A DNA stretch of 64,000 bases, taken from the NCBI GenBank assembly GCA_025526915.1, contig JAHLKH010000048.1, positions 93,478 to 157,477 on the forward strand. The letters are read 5' to 3'. The DNA is from Entophlyctis helioformis (Eukaryota > Chytridiomycota > Chytridiomycetes > Chytridiales > Chytriomycetaceae). Position 1 is the first letter of the stretch; every line of letters begins with the position of its first letter. Of this stretch, positions 46,223 to 56,221 are shown in pieces. The translations under genes were made by a program, and so were the position numbers. The notes under the pieces are model-generated. The model had not been told where the DNA came from. It searched no databases and was given only the letters and a program-made list of their open reading frames with translations.

Positions 46223-46270
46223 GCAGCAGCAGCAGCAGCAGCACGACGACAGCCCACAGCGCCAGCACAC
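45953..46270 (+). other. 5' flank of TIA1/PUB1-like gene with CAACGA/CAG repeats
   Basis: The 318-bp gap between QCR6 and the next gene holds a hexamer run (ACAACG units, about 46190-46222) that passes directly into CAG repeats (about 46222-46241). It probably lies in the 5' leader of the RNA-binding protein gene. I see no separate gene. Confidence 0.6.
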
Positions 46271-48445
46271 ATGTCTGCCAGCACAGCCGGACAGCCAGAG
46301 ACTGCGCTTCCAGTAGCGGGCTACCCGCTCCCAGCAACCATGCCTGCAGCTCCTATCGGAACACCTGCGTCTGTCCCGAGCCCGCCAAACAACGACAGGA
46401 AGCTTGTAAGTGGCGAGGCTTCGTATCCAGCCGTGGCGGCCTGGCTTTGCCGCTTTGCAGCCTGCCAGTTAGCCAGCCAGCCAGTCAGTCAGCCAACCAG
46501 TCAGTCAGCCAGTTAGCCAGCCAGCTTGGTGAAGCACAGACACCGGCATCTCATGTCCAAGATGTGGCACGAATGTGGCACTCGAGAGCCGCTCTCGTGT
46601 CCATCTCAATCGCTGCTGTCATGTCACTCACAAACCACCTTCACGTGCGCTCCTTGGACGGACGCTCATGCCACGGACACGGCTTGCTCGACGGCTTGCT
46701 CAGTATGTCGGCAAGCTGGACTTTCGCATCACAGAGCACCACCTGCACCAGATCTTTTCGGCCGTTGGCGAAGTCGTCCTGACCAAGATTGTGCATGATC
46801 GCAGTGCAAGTGGCTGTCTTGCAAACCATCGTTGCCCTGTCCTGGCCCACAGCAGTCTTGCTCACCCTCGACAGCGTGCATCCCCGCCGCCATGACTGCC
46901 CTTTCTGCTTCCCAGGCACGGTCGCAACACACGACCAACTATGGGTTTGTAGAGTATGCCGATCGTCGATCCGCTGAACAGGCTCTGCAATTGTTTGATG
47001 GCCGCAGATACTACAACCACGTGAGTACGGCTTCCCGACTCGGTGCAAATGGCCATGGTCTGATCCGACCCCACGACTCGCTGACTGCCATGCGCTGCAG
47101 GAGATTCGTGTCAACTGGGCGATACACAACGCGTCCAAGAGCGAAACGGCCAGCCACCATCACATTTTTGTGGGCGATCTGAGCCCAGGTGTCACTGACC
47201 AGACACTCGGAAAGGCGTTTTCCGTGTTTGGGTCCATGACGTGGGTTGCATGATCGCTGTATCGCGAGTGTCCTGCAGGCGCTTGCATTAACATGTGCAG
47301 CATCGCATGGCAGTGAGGCACGCGTCATGTGGGACCACACCACGAACAAGTCGCGCGGGTATGGCTTTGTCGCCTTTCTGAACAAGCAGGTTAGTGCCTC
47401 GTGCCGCTGGTTGCCCTTGGCCGCCACATGGCCCCTCAAATGAGCCAAGAAACGCCTTGATGACGAGCTCACTGGCCGTGCCCTGTCCGCCATCTTGTGC
47501 CTGTGTAGGATGCAGAGCGTGCCATTGCTGAAATGAACGGCGAGTGGCTCGTCAATCGCCCCATTCGCTGCAACTGGGCGAATCAGCGAGCACAGCCAGA
47601 TAAAGGTTGGAGGAGACATGCCGCCTGCACGGTCGTTGATCCAGCTCTAACCATGCTTGGCAATCTGTCGCAGCAGAGTCGCCTGGCCAGCCTGACCATG
47701 GATCGGCAGCTCCCACGTTCGACTCGAATGGGCCTCCTTCGCCATTCAACGTGACCGTCTATGTGGGAAATCTGGCCCCAGTCACAAATCGTACGTCGTA
47801 CGGCCCTGAATGCAGCCATGCCAGTCTAATCCTTGCCACTGTGTAGAGCAGCAGATTCTGCGGCTGTTCCAAGGATACGGCCAAATTGCCGATGTGCGAC
47901 TCCACAATGGCAAGGGCTACGGGTTTGTCAAGTACGCTCGTCGCATTTCAACCCGCCGTCCAACCCTGTCCTGCTTGTGGCTGGATGGCATCTGACCACC
48001 CTCATTCCGACTGCTCAGGATGGACACGCACCAGAATGCCGCCATGGCGATCGAGGGACTGGATGGCACGATCCTCAATGGACGCGCAGTCAAGGTGAGA
48101 TGCCTCAGCATCCGTTTGCGCCGAATGGATTGCCATGGGAGGTTGGACCGGCATGCTCATTGGACACTCGACCTGCGTGGCCAACGACCAGTGCTCGTGG
48201 GGCAGGGATCGCGGTCCCGACACGAACGCCTTTTATCCACCGGCATCGTCTGTCGGTGCCTATGTTCCATACCTCGTGATGCAGTATCCGAGCAACGCGC
48301 CGCATCCGTTTGGGTTCCAGCAGGCCATGGGCACGCATATGATGGACGGTGCGGAGCAGGGCGGGCCAGGGCCTGCCGCTCCCGGTGGCCAGCCTGGGTC
48401 CCAGATGCATTTGCAGTTTTGGAACGGTGGCGTGCACCATCCATC

Positions 48446-48517
<72 letters not shown>

Positions 48518-48872
48518 GCAACAACAGCAGCAACAGCATATGCATTTGCAGCAGAGCCAGTTGACGCCAGATCAGCTGCACCAGCACGCACTGAACGCGT
48601 CGTCCGTGGAGCACGGTCAGTCGCTGCAAAGCACCGTGGCGCCATCGGCCACGGTGTCGTCACCGCCATCCAAACCCATCCAGCCGCCCTCACCAAGATC
48701 GACCCACCGGCATGCGCATTCAGCAGGCGGTGGCGGTGGCGGTGGCGGCGGTGGCGGTGGCAACAGCAGCAGGGCGTCCATCCCACCGTCCAAGATCCGC
48801 GGCATGGACTCGTCACAACCTGGACGCGGCTACAGCCACATGGCCCATGGACAGAAACCGCCGCAGATTTAG
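46271..48872 (+). CDS. PUB1: TIA1/PUB1-type RNA-binding protein, three RRMs and poly-Q
   Basis: This is a poly(U)-binding and stress-granule type protein. Ten exons (46271-46405, 46704-46805, 46916-47020, 47101-47240, 47314-47389, 47509-47605, 47677-47790, 47847-47931, 48019-48094, 48192-48872) give 536 residues. RRM1 has YVGKLDFRITE and NYGFVEYAD, RRM2 has IFVGDLSPGVTD and SRGYGFVAFLNK, RRM3 has VYVGNLAPVTN and GKGYGFVK. The linkers RPIRCNWAN and CSWGRDRG are hallmarks of the TIA1/PUB1 group. Intron 2 has a GC donor (46806). The C-terminal third is low complexity, with about 30 Gln, a Gly run and a Ser/Pro stretch, as in prion-like granule proteins. Confidence 0.93.
48447..48540 (+). repeat. 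CAG/CAA tract coding poly-glutamine
   Basis: About 30 consecutive Gln codons: first an uninterrupted CAG run, then mixed CAG/CAA. It lies in the last exon of the TIA1/PUB1-like gene. The pure CAG part is the segment most prone to length change. Confidence 0.95.
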
Positions 48873-49165
48873 CCACGTGCTGGATGCCATCCTTGTTGTC
48901 GCCACGCCTCCCACTTCCACCACCACCACCACCACCATCATCCGTTCCACGAGCGCGCATTCATTGTCAAGTACGACCCCCTCTTCTTTTCTTGCCCCAC
49001 CAAAGCACTCCCATTCCCCATTCCATCCACCAAAATCCACTTTTATAGTCATGACCCACCGCATCTTGGCGTTCTTTATTCTCCCCGTATCCACAGACAC
49101 GGGGCAGAGATGCACAGCCGGGCCATTCTCCATCAGAGCCATGCAGCCCACGACCCTTCTGCCTT
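48873..49165. other. Convergent spacer between PUB1-like and SNF4
   Basis: This 293-bp stretch lies between convergent stops. It is pyrimidine-rich, with a CCA repeat at about 48916-48938. I see no gene. Confidence 0.5.
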
Positions 49166-50774
49166 TCAGCGGGAGATCATGTGCCGCAAAATGTCACTCA
49201 GCGACAAGAGGCCGTGGAGCCGGCCGTTCTTGAGCACGACAAAGCGGTGGACCGGCATGGCGCGGATCGTGTCCAGCACATGACCCAGCGTGTCCTCTTC
49301 CGAGCACGAGTGGATGCCCTCAAAGTCCTGCCAAACCGTAGCGCAGGGGGGTGGGTGGGATGAGTGGTGCTGTTCTCAGCGGCATGCAGTGCGGCAGGCA
49401 TCGCAGCTCCTGTTGGATAGGGGAACCCTGCACGGCTTACAGGCGATCGCCGCAATAGTGCCTCGCGCACAGGCATGTCGAGGTTGTAGTAGGGACCCTC
49501 CTTGGCAAGCATCTGGCCATGACGAATCCAATCAGTCCGTCAGTCCATCAGTCCGTCAGTCCGTCAATCTGCCACACAGACCGCATCCATCTCGCCCAGG
49601 CCCGCCTGCCCGCGACTCACCAGCACGTCGTACTTTTCATACACATTCACAAGGCGGCCTTGGTCGTCGATGATGGGCAGCGACGAGATGCGTCTCGTGA
49701 TAAACTTTTTGAGCACGTCAATGAGCGGCGTGTCGGGGGTCGCCGTCTCGACATGCGTGTACGTGCCCAGCCCCAGCTCGCCCAGCGACTTGTCCATTTC
49801 CGGCACCCGCGGCACCTGTCCCCATGGCACGATGGCGTTTCGGGTGAGATCCCTCTGTCTCTGTCTCTGTCTCGTGCATGCGACCCGTGCAATGGACCGC
49901 ACGGCCACGACAGCCCCCACCCTCCCCCTTACATTCGCAGCTATAAAGCGAAGGATCTTGCTCTGCGTGACGACGGACACGATCGTATCCGATGTCTCGC
50001 CCTTGTCAATGAGCGGCAACCGGTGCAGATGGTTCTCGAGCAGCATGCGGCTGGCATGGTACAGCGAGTCGAGCGGATCGATCGTAATGTTGCGCGGCGG
50101 CAAGCATCCCAGCGATCTCTCCAGCGCTTTTTTGGCAGCCAACCGACGCCGTCCATGCATGTCCACATGTCCACGTTTATGCGTCCATGCGCGTGCGAGC
50201 AGGGAGGGACAAGTGTGAGAACCACAGCCGAGAGGATGGAGGAGGGGACATGCACGGCATCGTGCAAGCCGGGCTTACAGCGCAGACCAGAGATATCGAG
50301 CTGATCAATCTCCTCAAGGGCCTCTTCGTACGACGTCTTGCGCGAGTAGTAGTGCAGGATCAGGTGGATAAAGTCTGTCACTGAGGCGGCCCAAGGTCAG
50401 ATCAGGCCAGGCCAGATCAGGTCAGATCAGGTCAGCCCACTCCCCAGCCCGACGAGATCACAGACGGATGGACAGAGGGTGTCGTACCCGTCAGCATGCC
50501 GGCAAACTGCTGCGTCTCCGAGTCCCACAATGGCGCCGACTGCACGCCTGTCCATGGACCGCCATCCGTTGTCAGCACGACCCGTCGACAACAGCGCATT
50601 CTCGAGCATCGGTGCCGGCGCCCCTACCGTGCTGGATAAGGGCAGCCAGAGCCTTCTTGACGAGCAGCGACGTATCAAACACAATGACCTTGAGAGACAC
50701 GGGCAGCAGGTCGTAGCAGCTGTACCGCTTGAGTGCGTCAAACGGCCCTTGCTGCGTCTGCGGTGGCTGTTGAG

Positions 50775-50815
<41 letters not shown>

Positions 50816-50880
50816 GGGGGTGTCGGCTGTCCTGCAGCGTGCTCCGCATCTGTCGAGCCTGCGGAGCCATCCAGAGCCAT
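49166..50880 (-). CDS. SNF4: AMPK/SNF1 gamma subunit SNF4, four CBS domains
   Basis: SNF4 is the nucleotide-sensing subunit of the SNF1/AMPK energy kinase. Seven minus-strand exons (50628-50880, 50488-50547, 50279-50380, 49933-50126, 49621-49815, 49441-49512, 49166-49327) give 345 residues. The family blocks are complete: SAPLWDSETQQFAGMLTVTD, FIHLILHYY, ASRMLLENHLHRLPLID, ILRFIAAN, IDVLKKFITRRISSLPIID and HRFVVLKNGRLHGLLSLSDI. The N-terminus is Pro- and Gln-rich with about 12 Gln coded by an alternating CAA/CAG (TTGCTG on the plus strand) repeat. The start at 50880 is the first ATG before this tract. It lies head to tail downstream of MGM1. Confidence 0.95.
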
Positions 50881-51174
50881 GGACAAGCAGGCGGCGGTCA
50901 GCACATGGCTTGCATTCTGTCTGCCCCATGGCGGCATCCCATGTCGGCAGGACCGACCATCTGCGTTCATCATCACCACAACGACGACAACGTCGCTGAT
51001 GAATGCGATCTTGCAGATGAGCGGGCAAACGATGAACAATATACAGAGACATGAATGCTATATTCGGTAAGTGGGATCGGGCACGGACGGATAAGAGGAT
51101 AACGGGGGCAGGGGACAAGGCCGTGTTGCTGCTGGTGGTGGTGGTTATTGTGGCCAGTCTCACTGGAGCAGACT
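50881..51174 (-). promoter_or_regulatory. Interval between MGM1 stop and SNF4 start
   Basis: The 294-bp spacer must hold the MGM1 terminator and the SNF4 promoter. I see no CACGTG or TATA-like box. The part next to MGM1 has GTT/GGT repeats (51126-51150). Confidence 0.4.
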
Positions 51175-54100
51175 CTACTTGCGGTTGCGCGTCAGCTCCT
51201 TGAGCTTCTCCATGACGAGCTCGAGGGTGGCCTTGCGCTCCTGCACGTCCAGGTGCTTGCGGATGGCAGGGTTCTCCCGTGCAAACTGGCGGATCTCGTC
51301 GCGTGCGAGGCCATAGTACAGCTTGTTGTCCATCTCGCGCGGCAGGTGGAAAAAGAACTCGTTGAGCAGCTCAATGTAAATGAACATGACGGCCGTGTAC
51401 GCGAGCTTTTCCGAGACGACGGACAGGTACACTTCCGGGCAGGCGACCTTGTTGTCGACGGTCGCGCACTGGCGGCTCTTGACCGCCGACAGACGCTGCT
51501 GCATCATGTTGATGCCAGACTGCAGCTCGAGCGCCTTGCGTGCACGCTCCAGCAGCCGCGTGTTCAGGCCCACCACGGATCCCGCGTCGTCATGGTCTGC
51601 GGCAGACGACGAGCCCGAAATGAGGTTTGAAAAGGACGAGGCCAACGAGGAAGAGGGCCGAGATGAGGAGGATGCGTTGGAGGGCGGGTCGACGGCAGAC
51701 GATGAGGCTAGTGGTGCGGGCGACGAGGCGGACTCGCGGTCCAGGCGGTTGAGCTGCTTGATGGCGTTGCGCAGGCGGCGACGGCCAATGGTGCTCTTGA
51801 TCGCCTGCAGGTCCTTTTGCGAGCGGGCAAGCTGCGACTCGAGCGTCGCGGCAGCACGGCGCTGGCCCTCGCGCCACTCGAGATCCGAGCACTCGACCTC
51901 GAACTTGTACGGCTTGATCGTGTTCTCGACTTGGTCGACGGTGGTGTGGAACTTTGAGCGGAGAATGTCTGTGCTGAACTGGAGCACCTGCTGGCGAGCC
52001 TTGTCGTGGTACAGCCAGGGCTCGGCCGAGGTAATGTCCTGCATCTTGGCCGTGAGGAGATCGACGACGAGCTGGACGGCGCTCTTGCCGACGCCGCTCT
52101 TGGTGAGCGCGGCGGAGCTGACGTCGAGCTTGTTCTGCCAGTAGGGGCTGTTGAGGGCCTCCTTGGGCATCTGGCCCAAAAACTCGTCGCTCCAGTACAC
52201 GTCGGAGCAGATCTTGAGCAGCTTGTCCTCGAGCATGGCGCGGACCTCGGAGCGCACCTGCGGCTTGCCAAACTCGTGCGTAAAGGCCTTGAAGCGCTGC
52301 TTGAGAATGTCCATGCTCTCGGCGACATACGACTCTGGGGAGATGCGGCGGTCGTTGTACTGGACCTTGAACTCGTAGCGGGCATTGTCGAGCTCCATCT
52401 GCACGGCATCGACGATTCCGTGGAGCGAGCGGCCCATGTGCTCTTCGAGCACCTGCATGAGTCTGCGGCGGAGCGTCGGGGCACCGACGAGCGAGTTGCT
52501 GAATTCCGAGTGGTTGCGGAAGTACGAGTCCTCGCTGCGGATGAGGGCCTGGGTGAAGCCACGCGACTGCTGCTTGTTGACCATGCCAATGTAGCCGAGG
52601 GCGAGGGGGTAGTTTTTGTTGTCGAGCATTTCTGCGCCGGCGTAGGGCTCGACCAGGTCGAGCTTGGTGATGACACCAATGGTGCGCAGGCCGAGCGGGT
52701 CGACGCGGCGGCTGGCACGCAGGGCCTCTGAGTTGGCCAGATCGACGTCGGCGGCGGACACGGCCAGGATGATGTTGGGCTCCTGGATGTACTTTGTGCA
52801 CAGGGCGGCGATCTTGTCCTTGAGGATGGCGGGCTGGCCGCGGGTGTGGATCTGGATGAAGCCGGGGAGGTCGACCATGGTCAGGTCGGGGACGTTGGGC
52901 GAGTAGATGCGCAGCTCGATGGGCACGTCGCTGACGCACTCTTCCTCGGGCACGGCGAGGTTGAGGTCTGTGAGGGTGCGGCGGATCTGGGCAAAGTCCT
53001 TGATCTTGCCAAAGCCGAGCTGGGGGAACTCGCCATAGTCCTCCTTTGCGTCTGGCGTGTGGATGAGGGTGAGCTCGATGGGGCGGCGCGTCACCATGTT
53101 GGAGCCCCTGGCAAGCCACGGCACGATGGTCAGCAGGCGATGGCAGTGGTGGGTGGTGGGGTGTGCACACGGTGTGCACATGGCATGGCAGGGCAGAGTA
53201 GGGCAGGGCATGCAGTGGCAGAACAAGGCATGGCAGTGGACGCAAGAGACGCACTTTGGCAGAAACTCGTGGCCCACGACGGCCTCGAGGACCGAGCTCT
53301 TGCCCGAGCTCTGCGAGCCAATGACGACGATGCTGGGCAGCGAGAGGGCCGACTGGCCGGTTTCGACCGACTTGAGCAGGTTGCGGATCTCGATAAGCTT
53401 CTTGGTGAGGCCGAGCAGGTCCTGGTTGCCAGGCTGTTGCTGCTGTTGCTGCTGCTGTTGGTTGAACTGCTGCTGCTGCTGCTGGTCCGAGCGGCCAAAG
53501 GCGGCGGCCGACGCAGCGGTTGCACCAGCAGCGGCATAGGGATCAAAGTCGGGACGCTTGTCGCCGTCTGAGCTGGAATTGGAGCCCGATGAGTTTGAGG
53601 AGCCAGAGGAGCCAGAAGAGCCAGAAGAGCCAGAAGCGTCGTCCGTGTCGGATGAGCCCAGGAGGACGCCGGCAGCCTGCTCGAAGCGGCGGGCAAAGGC
53701 CTCGAGGTCGACCGAGGGCAGCGAGACGGTGGGCAGCGAGTCGGGGATGGCGCGCGAGGCGGCGGCGATGGCGTCCGAGTCGAACGAAAAGTCGGGCAGC
53801 GAGACGGCGCTCAGGTCGAGGTCGGCCAGCCAGCTGTTTGCGCGGTCGATGCGGTCCTTGAGCCAGTCGGGCACCGAGTCTGCGAGGCCCTTGTGCAGCT
53901 CGGAGAAGCGGTAGTGGACGTACGAGGCGACGCCCATGCCGGCGCCGGCGGCAGCGAGCGGCAGCCGCAGCAGCGAGAGGGTCGCACGGGGCACGGACAC
54001 GAGCGGGCGGCGGGCGACGGCGGACACGAGCGAGGGCGGGCGGGCGTGCGGGCGGGTGGGCGAGAGCGGGGCGTGAGCGCCAGCGTGTGCGCCAGCGAGG

Positions 54101-54201
54101 GCGTGGGCGTGTGGCTGGGCGAGTGCGTGGGCGTGTGCGTGTGGCTGGGCGAGTGCGTGGAGCCGCGGCGAGGCGGCCGCCGCGAGCAAGCGGGACGTCA
54201 T
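51175..54201 (-). CDS. MGM1: Mitochondrial dynamin-like GTPase MGM1/OPA1
   Basis: This GTPase drives inner-membrane fusion and cristae shape. Two minus-strand exons (53255-54201, 51175-53107) give 959 residues. The G domain has GSQSSGKSSVLE (G1), GSNMVTRRP (G2), VDLPGF (G3) and TKLD (G4), then stalk and GED helices (HLPREMDNKLYYGL near the end). A hydrophobic segment (SLLRLPLAAAGAGMGVASYVHY) about 85 residues in fits the transmembrane anchor. The presequence is unusual, with many His-Ala and Leu-Ala-Gln-Pro-His units and few Arg. A Ser/Gly linker and a Gln-rich stretch precede the G domain. The intron splits the G1-G2 link at FLPK. Confidence 0.95.
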   Translation of the reverse strand: MTSRLLAAAASPRLHALAQPHAHAHALAQPHAHALAGAHAGAHAPLSPTRPHARPPSLVSAVARRPLVSVPRATLSLLRLPLAAAGAGMGVASYVHYRFSELHKGLADSVPDWLKDRIDRANSWLADLDLSAVSLPDFSFDSDAIAAASRAIPDSLPTVSLPSVDLEAFARRFEQAAGVLLGSSDTDDASGSSGSSGSSGSSNSSGSNSSSDGDKRPDFDPYAAAGATAASAAAFGRSDQQQQQQFNQQQQQQQQQPGNQDLLGLTKKLIEIRNLLKSVETGQSALSLPSIVVIGSQSSGKSSVLEAVVGHEFLPKCVSCVHCHALFCHCMPCPTLPCHAMCTPCAHPTTHHCHRLLTIVPWLARGSNMVTRRPIELTLIHTPDAKEDYGEFPQLGFGKIKDFAQIRRTLTDLNLAVPEEECVSDVPIELRIYSPNVPDLTMVDLPGFIQIHTRGQPAILKDKIAALCTKYIQEPNIILAVSAADVDLANSEALRASRRVDPLGLRTIGVITKLDLVEPYAGAEMLDNKNYPLALGYIGMVNKQQSRGFTQALIRSEDSYFRNHSEFSNSLVGAPTLRRRLMQVLEEHMGRSLHGIVDAVQMELDNARYEFKVQYNDRRISPESYVAESMDILKQRFKAFTHEFGKPQVRSEVRAMLEDKLLKICSDVYWSDEFLGQMPKEALNSPYWQNKLDVSSAALTKSGVGKSAVQLVVDLLTAKMQDITSAEPWLYHDKARQQVLQFSTDILRSKFHTTVDQVENTIKPYKFEVECSDLEWREGQRRAAATLESQLARSQKDLQAIKSTIGRRRLRNAIKQLNRLDRESASSPAPLASSSAVDPPSNASSSSRPSSSLASSFSNLISGSSSAADHDDAGSVVGLNTRLLERARKALELQSGINMMQQRLSAVKSRQCATVDNKVACPEVYLSVVSEKLAYTAVMFIYIELLNEFFFHLPREMDNKLYYGLARDEIRQFARENPAIRKHLDVQERKATLELVMEKLKELTRNRK

Positions 54202-54320
54202 TGGGGGGATGGCGGGTCGAGGGCGGGTACAAGTCAAAGTTGAAGTTGGCGTGTGCACGGCCCTTTGGCTTTGCCTCAATATATCCGAGTGTCTGACAGA
54301 GTGACAGACACAGACGCAGG
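54202..54320. promoter_or_regulatory. Divergent interval MGM1/DCN1
   Basis: About 120 bp separate the MGM1 start from the provisional DCN1 start. No CACGTG is visible. Confidence 0.35.
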
Positions 54321-54659
54321 ATGGTGCGTTGGGATGCTCTGGCAGTCTCGTATCGCAGTCTCGTATCGCAGTCTCTCTCTTGGGCACTCCTCGTCTCACA
54401 CACACTCGCTCTCGCTCTGCCGCTCGCCCAGTTTGGCCGCTCGTCGTCGTCGTCGTCGTCGTCGTCGGTGTCGGCTGCCGTGCAGCGGGACCGCACCCGC
54501 CAGTTTGTGTCGGTCACGCAGGCGTCGTGAGTGTGTCTGTCTGTCTGTCTGTCTGTCTGTGTCTGTGTGTGTGTCTGTCTGTCTGCTCACTCACTCTCCC
54601 CACTCTCCCTCTCTCCAGTGACAAGGTCGCCGTCAAGTACCTGGCCAGCAACGGTGCGC

Positions 54660-54703
<44 letters not shown>

Positions 54704-55828
54704 CATCTGTCTATCCATCTCTCACTCACTCTATCCAACTCTCTCTCTCTCATTCCAACTCCCGCTTAGACTGGAGCCTCGAGGCCGCCCTCAACGCCTT
54801 CTTCACCGGCGGTGACTCGGCCCGCTCCTCGGCATCGTCGCTGTCCCCGTCAGCCAGTCTGCCATTGCCGCGCTCTTTGACAAGTACAAGGGTGCGTCTG
54901 TCTGTCTCTCTGGTCTCTCTCTCTCTCTCTCTGTCACACCTCCACACCAACCATCTCACACCAACCCGACAGACCCCGACCAGGACCTCATCCTCGTCGA
55001 GGGCACAGAGGCCCTCTGCGCCGATCTCGGCGTCGACCCCACCGACGCCGTCATGCTCGTCTTTGCCTACCACATGAAGTGCGAGAACATGTGCGAGTTC
55101 AAGCGGAAAGACTGGCTCGAGGCCTGGTCCCTGCTCAGGTGCGACAAGATCGCTGACATGAAGGCAAAGATCCCCGCCATGCGCAAGGAGCTCGACGATC
55201 CCCAGACCGCAAAGCGCATCTACCTCTTTGCCTTTAACTTTGCAAAGTCGTCCAACCAAAAGAGCCTGCGTATGTCTGTCTCTTGGATCTCTCTTTCGCT
55301 CTCTCACCCACTCCCACTCCTCCCACTCACTCTCTCTCCTCATCCAGCCCTCGAGTCGGCCATTGCCTTTTGGGATCTCTTGCTGGGCAACAAGTTCAAG
55401 CACCTCGACCTCTGGAAGACCTTCTTGGAGGTAGGCTACACAATGATGCATCCCTTCCCTCTCGCGTCAATGGACTGACCCCACTCCTCCGCCCTCCTAG
55501 GAAACCCACGGCAAGTCCATAAGCAAAGACACTTGGTCGCTGGTGAGTGCGCCGCATCGCCTTCCCGTCCCTCTGCTTCAATCTGCTGACTCCGCGCCCC
55601 TCTGTCCCTTCCCAGTTCTGGGACTTTATCACCAACATCAACGACGACTTTTCAAACCACGACACGGACGGTGAGCCTTGCGTGTCTGCCCAACAGCTGG
55701 CTGACAAGGGATGGACGGCTGGACAACGTGACAACTGGCTGACCAACTATGCGATCCTTGCAGGTGCATGGCCGGTGCTCATTGACAACTTTGTCGAGTA
55801 TGCAAGAGATCTCAGACAGAGAGCATAA
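54321..55828 (+). CDS. DCN1: DCN1-like cullin neddylation co-E3
   Basis: DCN1 promotes NEDD8 transfer to cullins. Readable exons are up to 54526, 54619-54653, 54770-54891, 54973-55269, 55348-55430, 55501-55542, 55616-55670 and 55764-55828. The N-terminal UBA-like part is RQFVSVTQASSDKVAVKYL and NDWSLEAALNAFF. The PONY domain has FDKYKDPDQDL, CDKIADMKAKIPAM, ESAIAFWDLLLG, FKHLDLWKTF, SKDTWSLFWDF and the hallmark GAWPVLIDNFVEYAR. In the third exon the frame of the UBA-like part and that of LFDKYK differ by one base between about 54811 and 54855, inside a C/T/G-rich stretch, and no intron fits. The start at 54321 would add about 50 unusual residues, so a short missed first exon is likely. Confidence 0.87.
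54537..54713 (+). repeat. TCTG/TG microsatellites in DCN1 introns 1 and 2
   Basis: Intron 1 has a TCTG run mixed with TG dinucleotides (about 54537-54584). Intron 2 has at least ten CTGT units (about 54661-54700) passing into CTATCCAT and CTCT runs. The next intron (54892-54972) also has CTGT and TCTC tracts. Coding exons between them are free of the motif. Confidence 0.85.
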
Positions 55829-56221
55829 GAGTTCACAGAATACATTCTTGCCCGATCGCTGCTTTGCTGGAGTGCGTCGATGGGAACCACCGACTGCATT
55901 CGCCATATGGGAACAGAGAGAAGCGCGCAAGGATGTCCATCGATGCACCAGCCACTTGTGGCAATGTACCATGTCGATGCCGTGGCAGCGGCAAGCATGC
56001 TGGCAGCTGTGTTGATGTGTCGATGACAGACATGGACGATGCACAGCACGGCAGATCCCATCCGCAGCCTGTCTGTGAGTGGTGTCTGCTGCCAGACACT
56101 TGCCACACAGTTCCCACACAGCGCCGTCTGCAGCCACAAACAGCCTCGCTTGAATGCCGAATATCCGAGTTTCCGCATTGTTTGGTTTCCGTGCACGGCA
56201 AGCGACAGGCAGCAGCGACAC
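55829..56221 (+). other. Spacer between DCN1 and the pseudogene
   Basis: I see no supportable gene. The stretch contains the left copy of a 25-bp direct repeat (55997-56021). Confidence 0.5.
55997..56021 (+). repeat. 25-bp direct repeat, left copy
   Basis: The sequence starting ATGCTGGCAGCTGTGTTGAT is found identically, over 25 bp, at 57751-57775. The two copies bracket the F-box/ankyrin-like pseudogene. Confidence 0.85.

Noticed and set aside
48157..48960. Long minus-strand ORF opposite the PUB1-like last exon
   Set aside because: It is an Ala/Val-rich shadow of the CAG and GGT repeats, and the plus strand codes a clear TIA1-type protein.
51590..53254. 554-codon second frame inside MGM1
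   Set aside because: An Arg/Pro/His-rich shadow frame caused by high GC at codon position three. The dynamin frame is complete.
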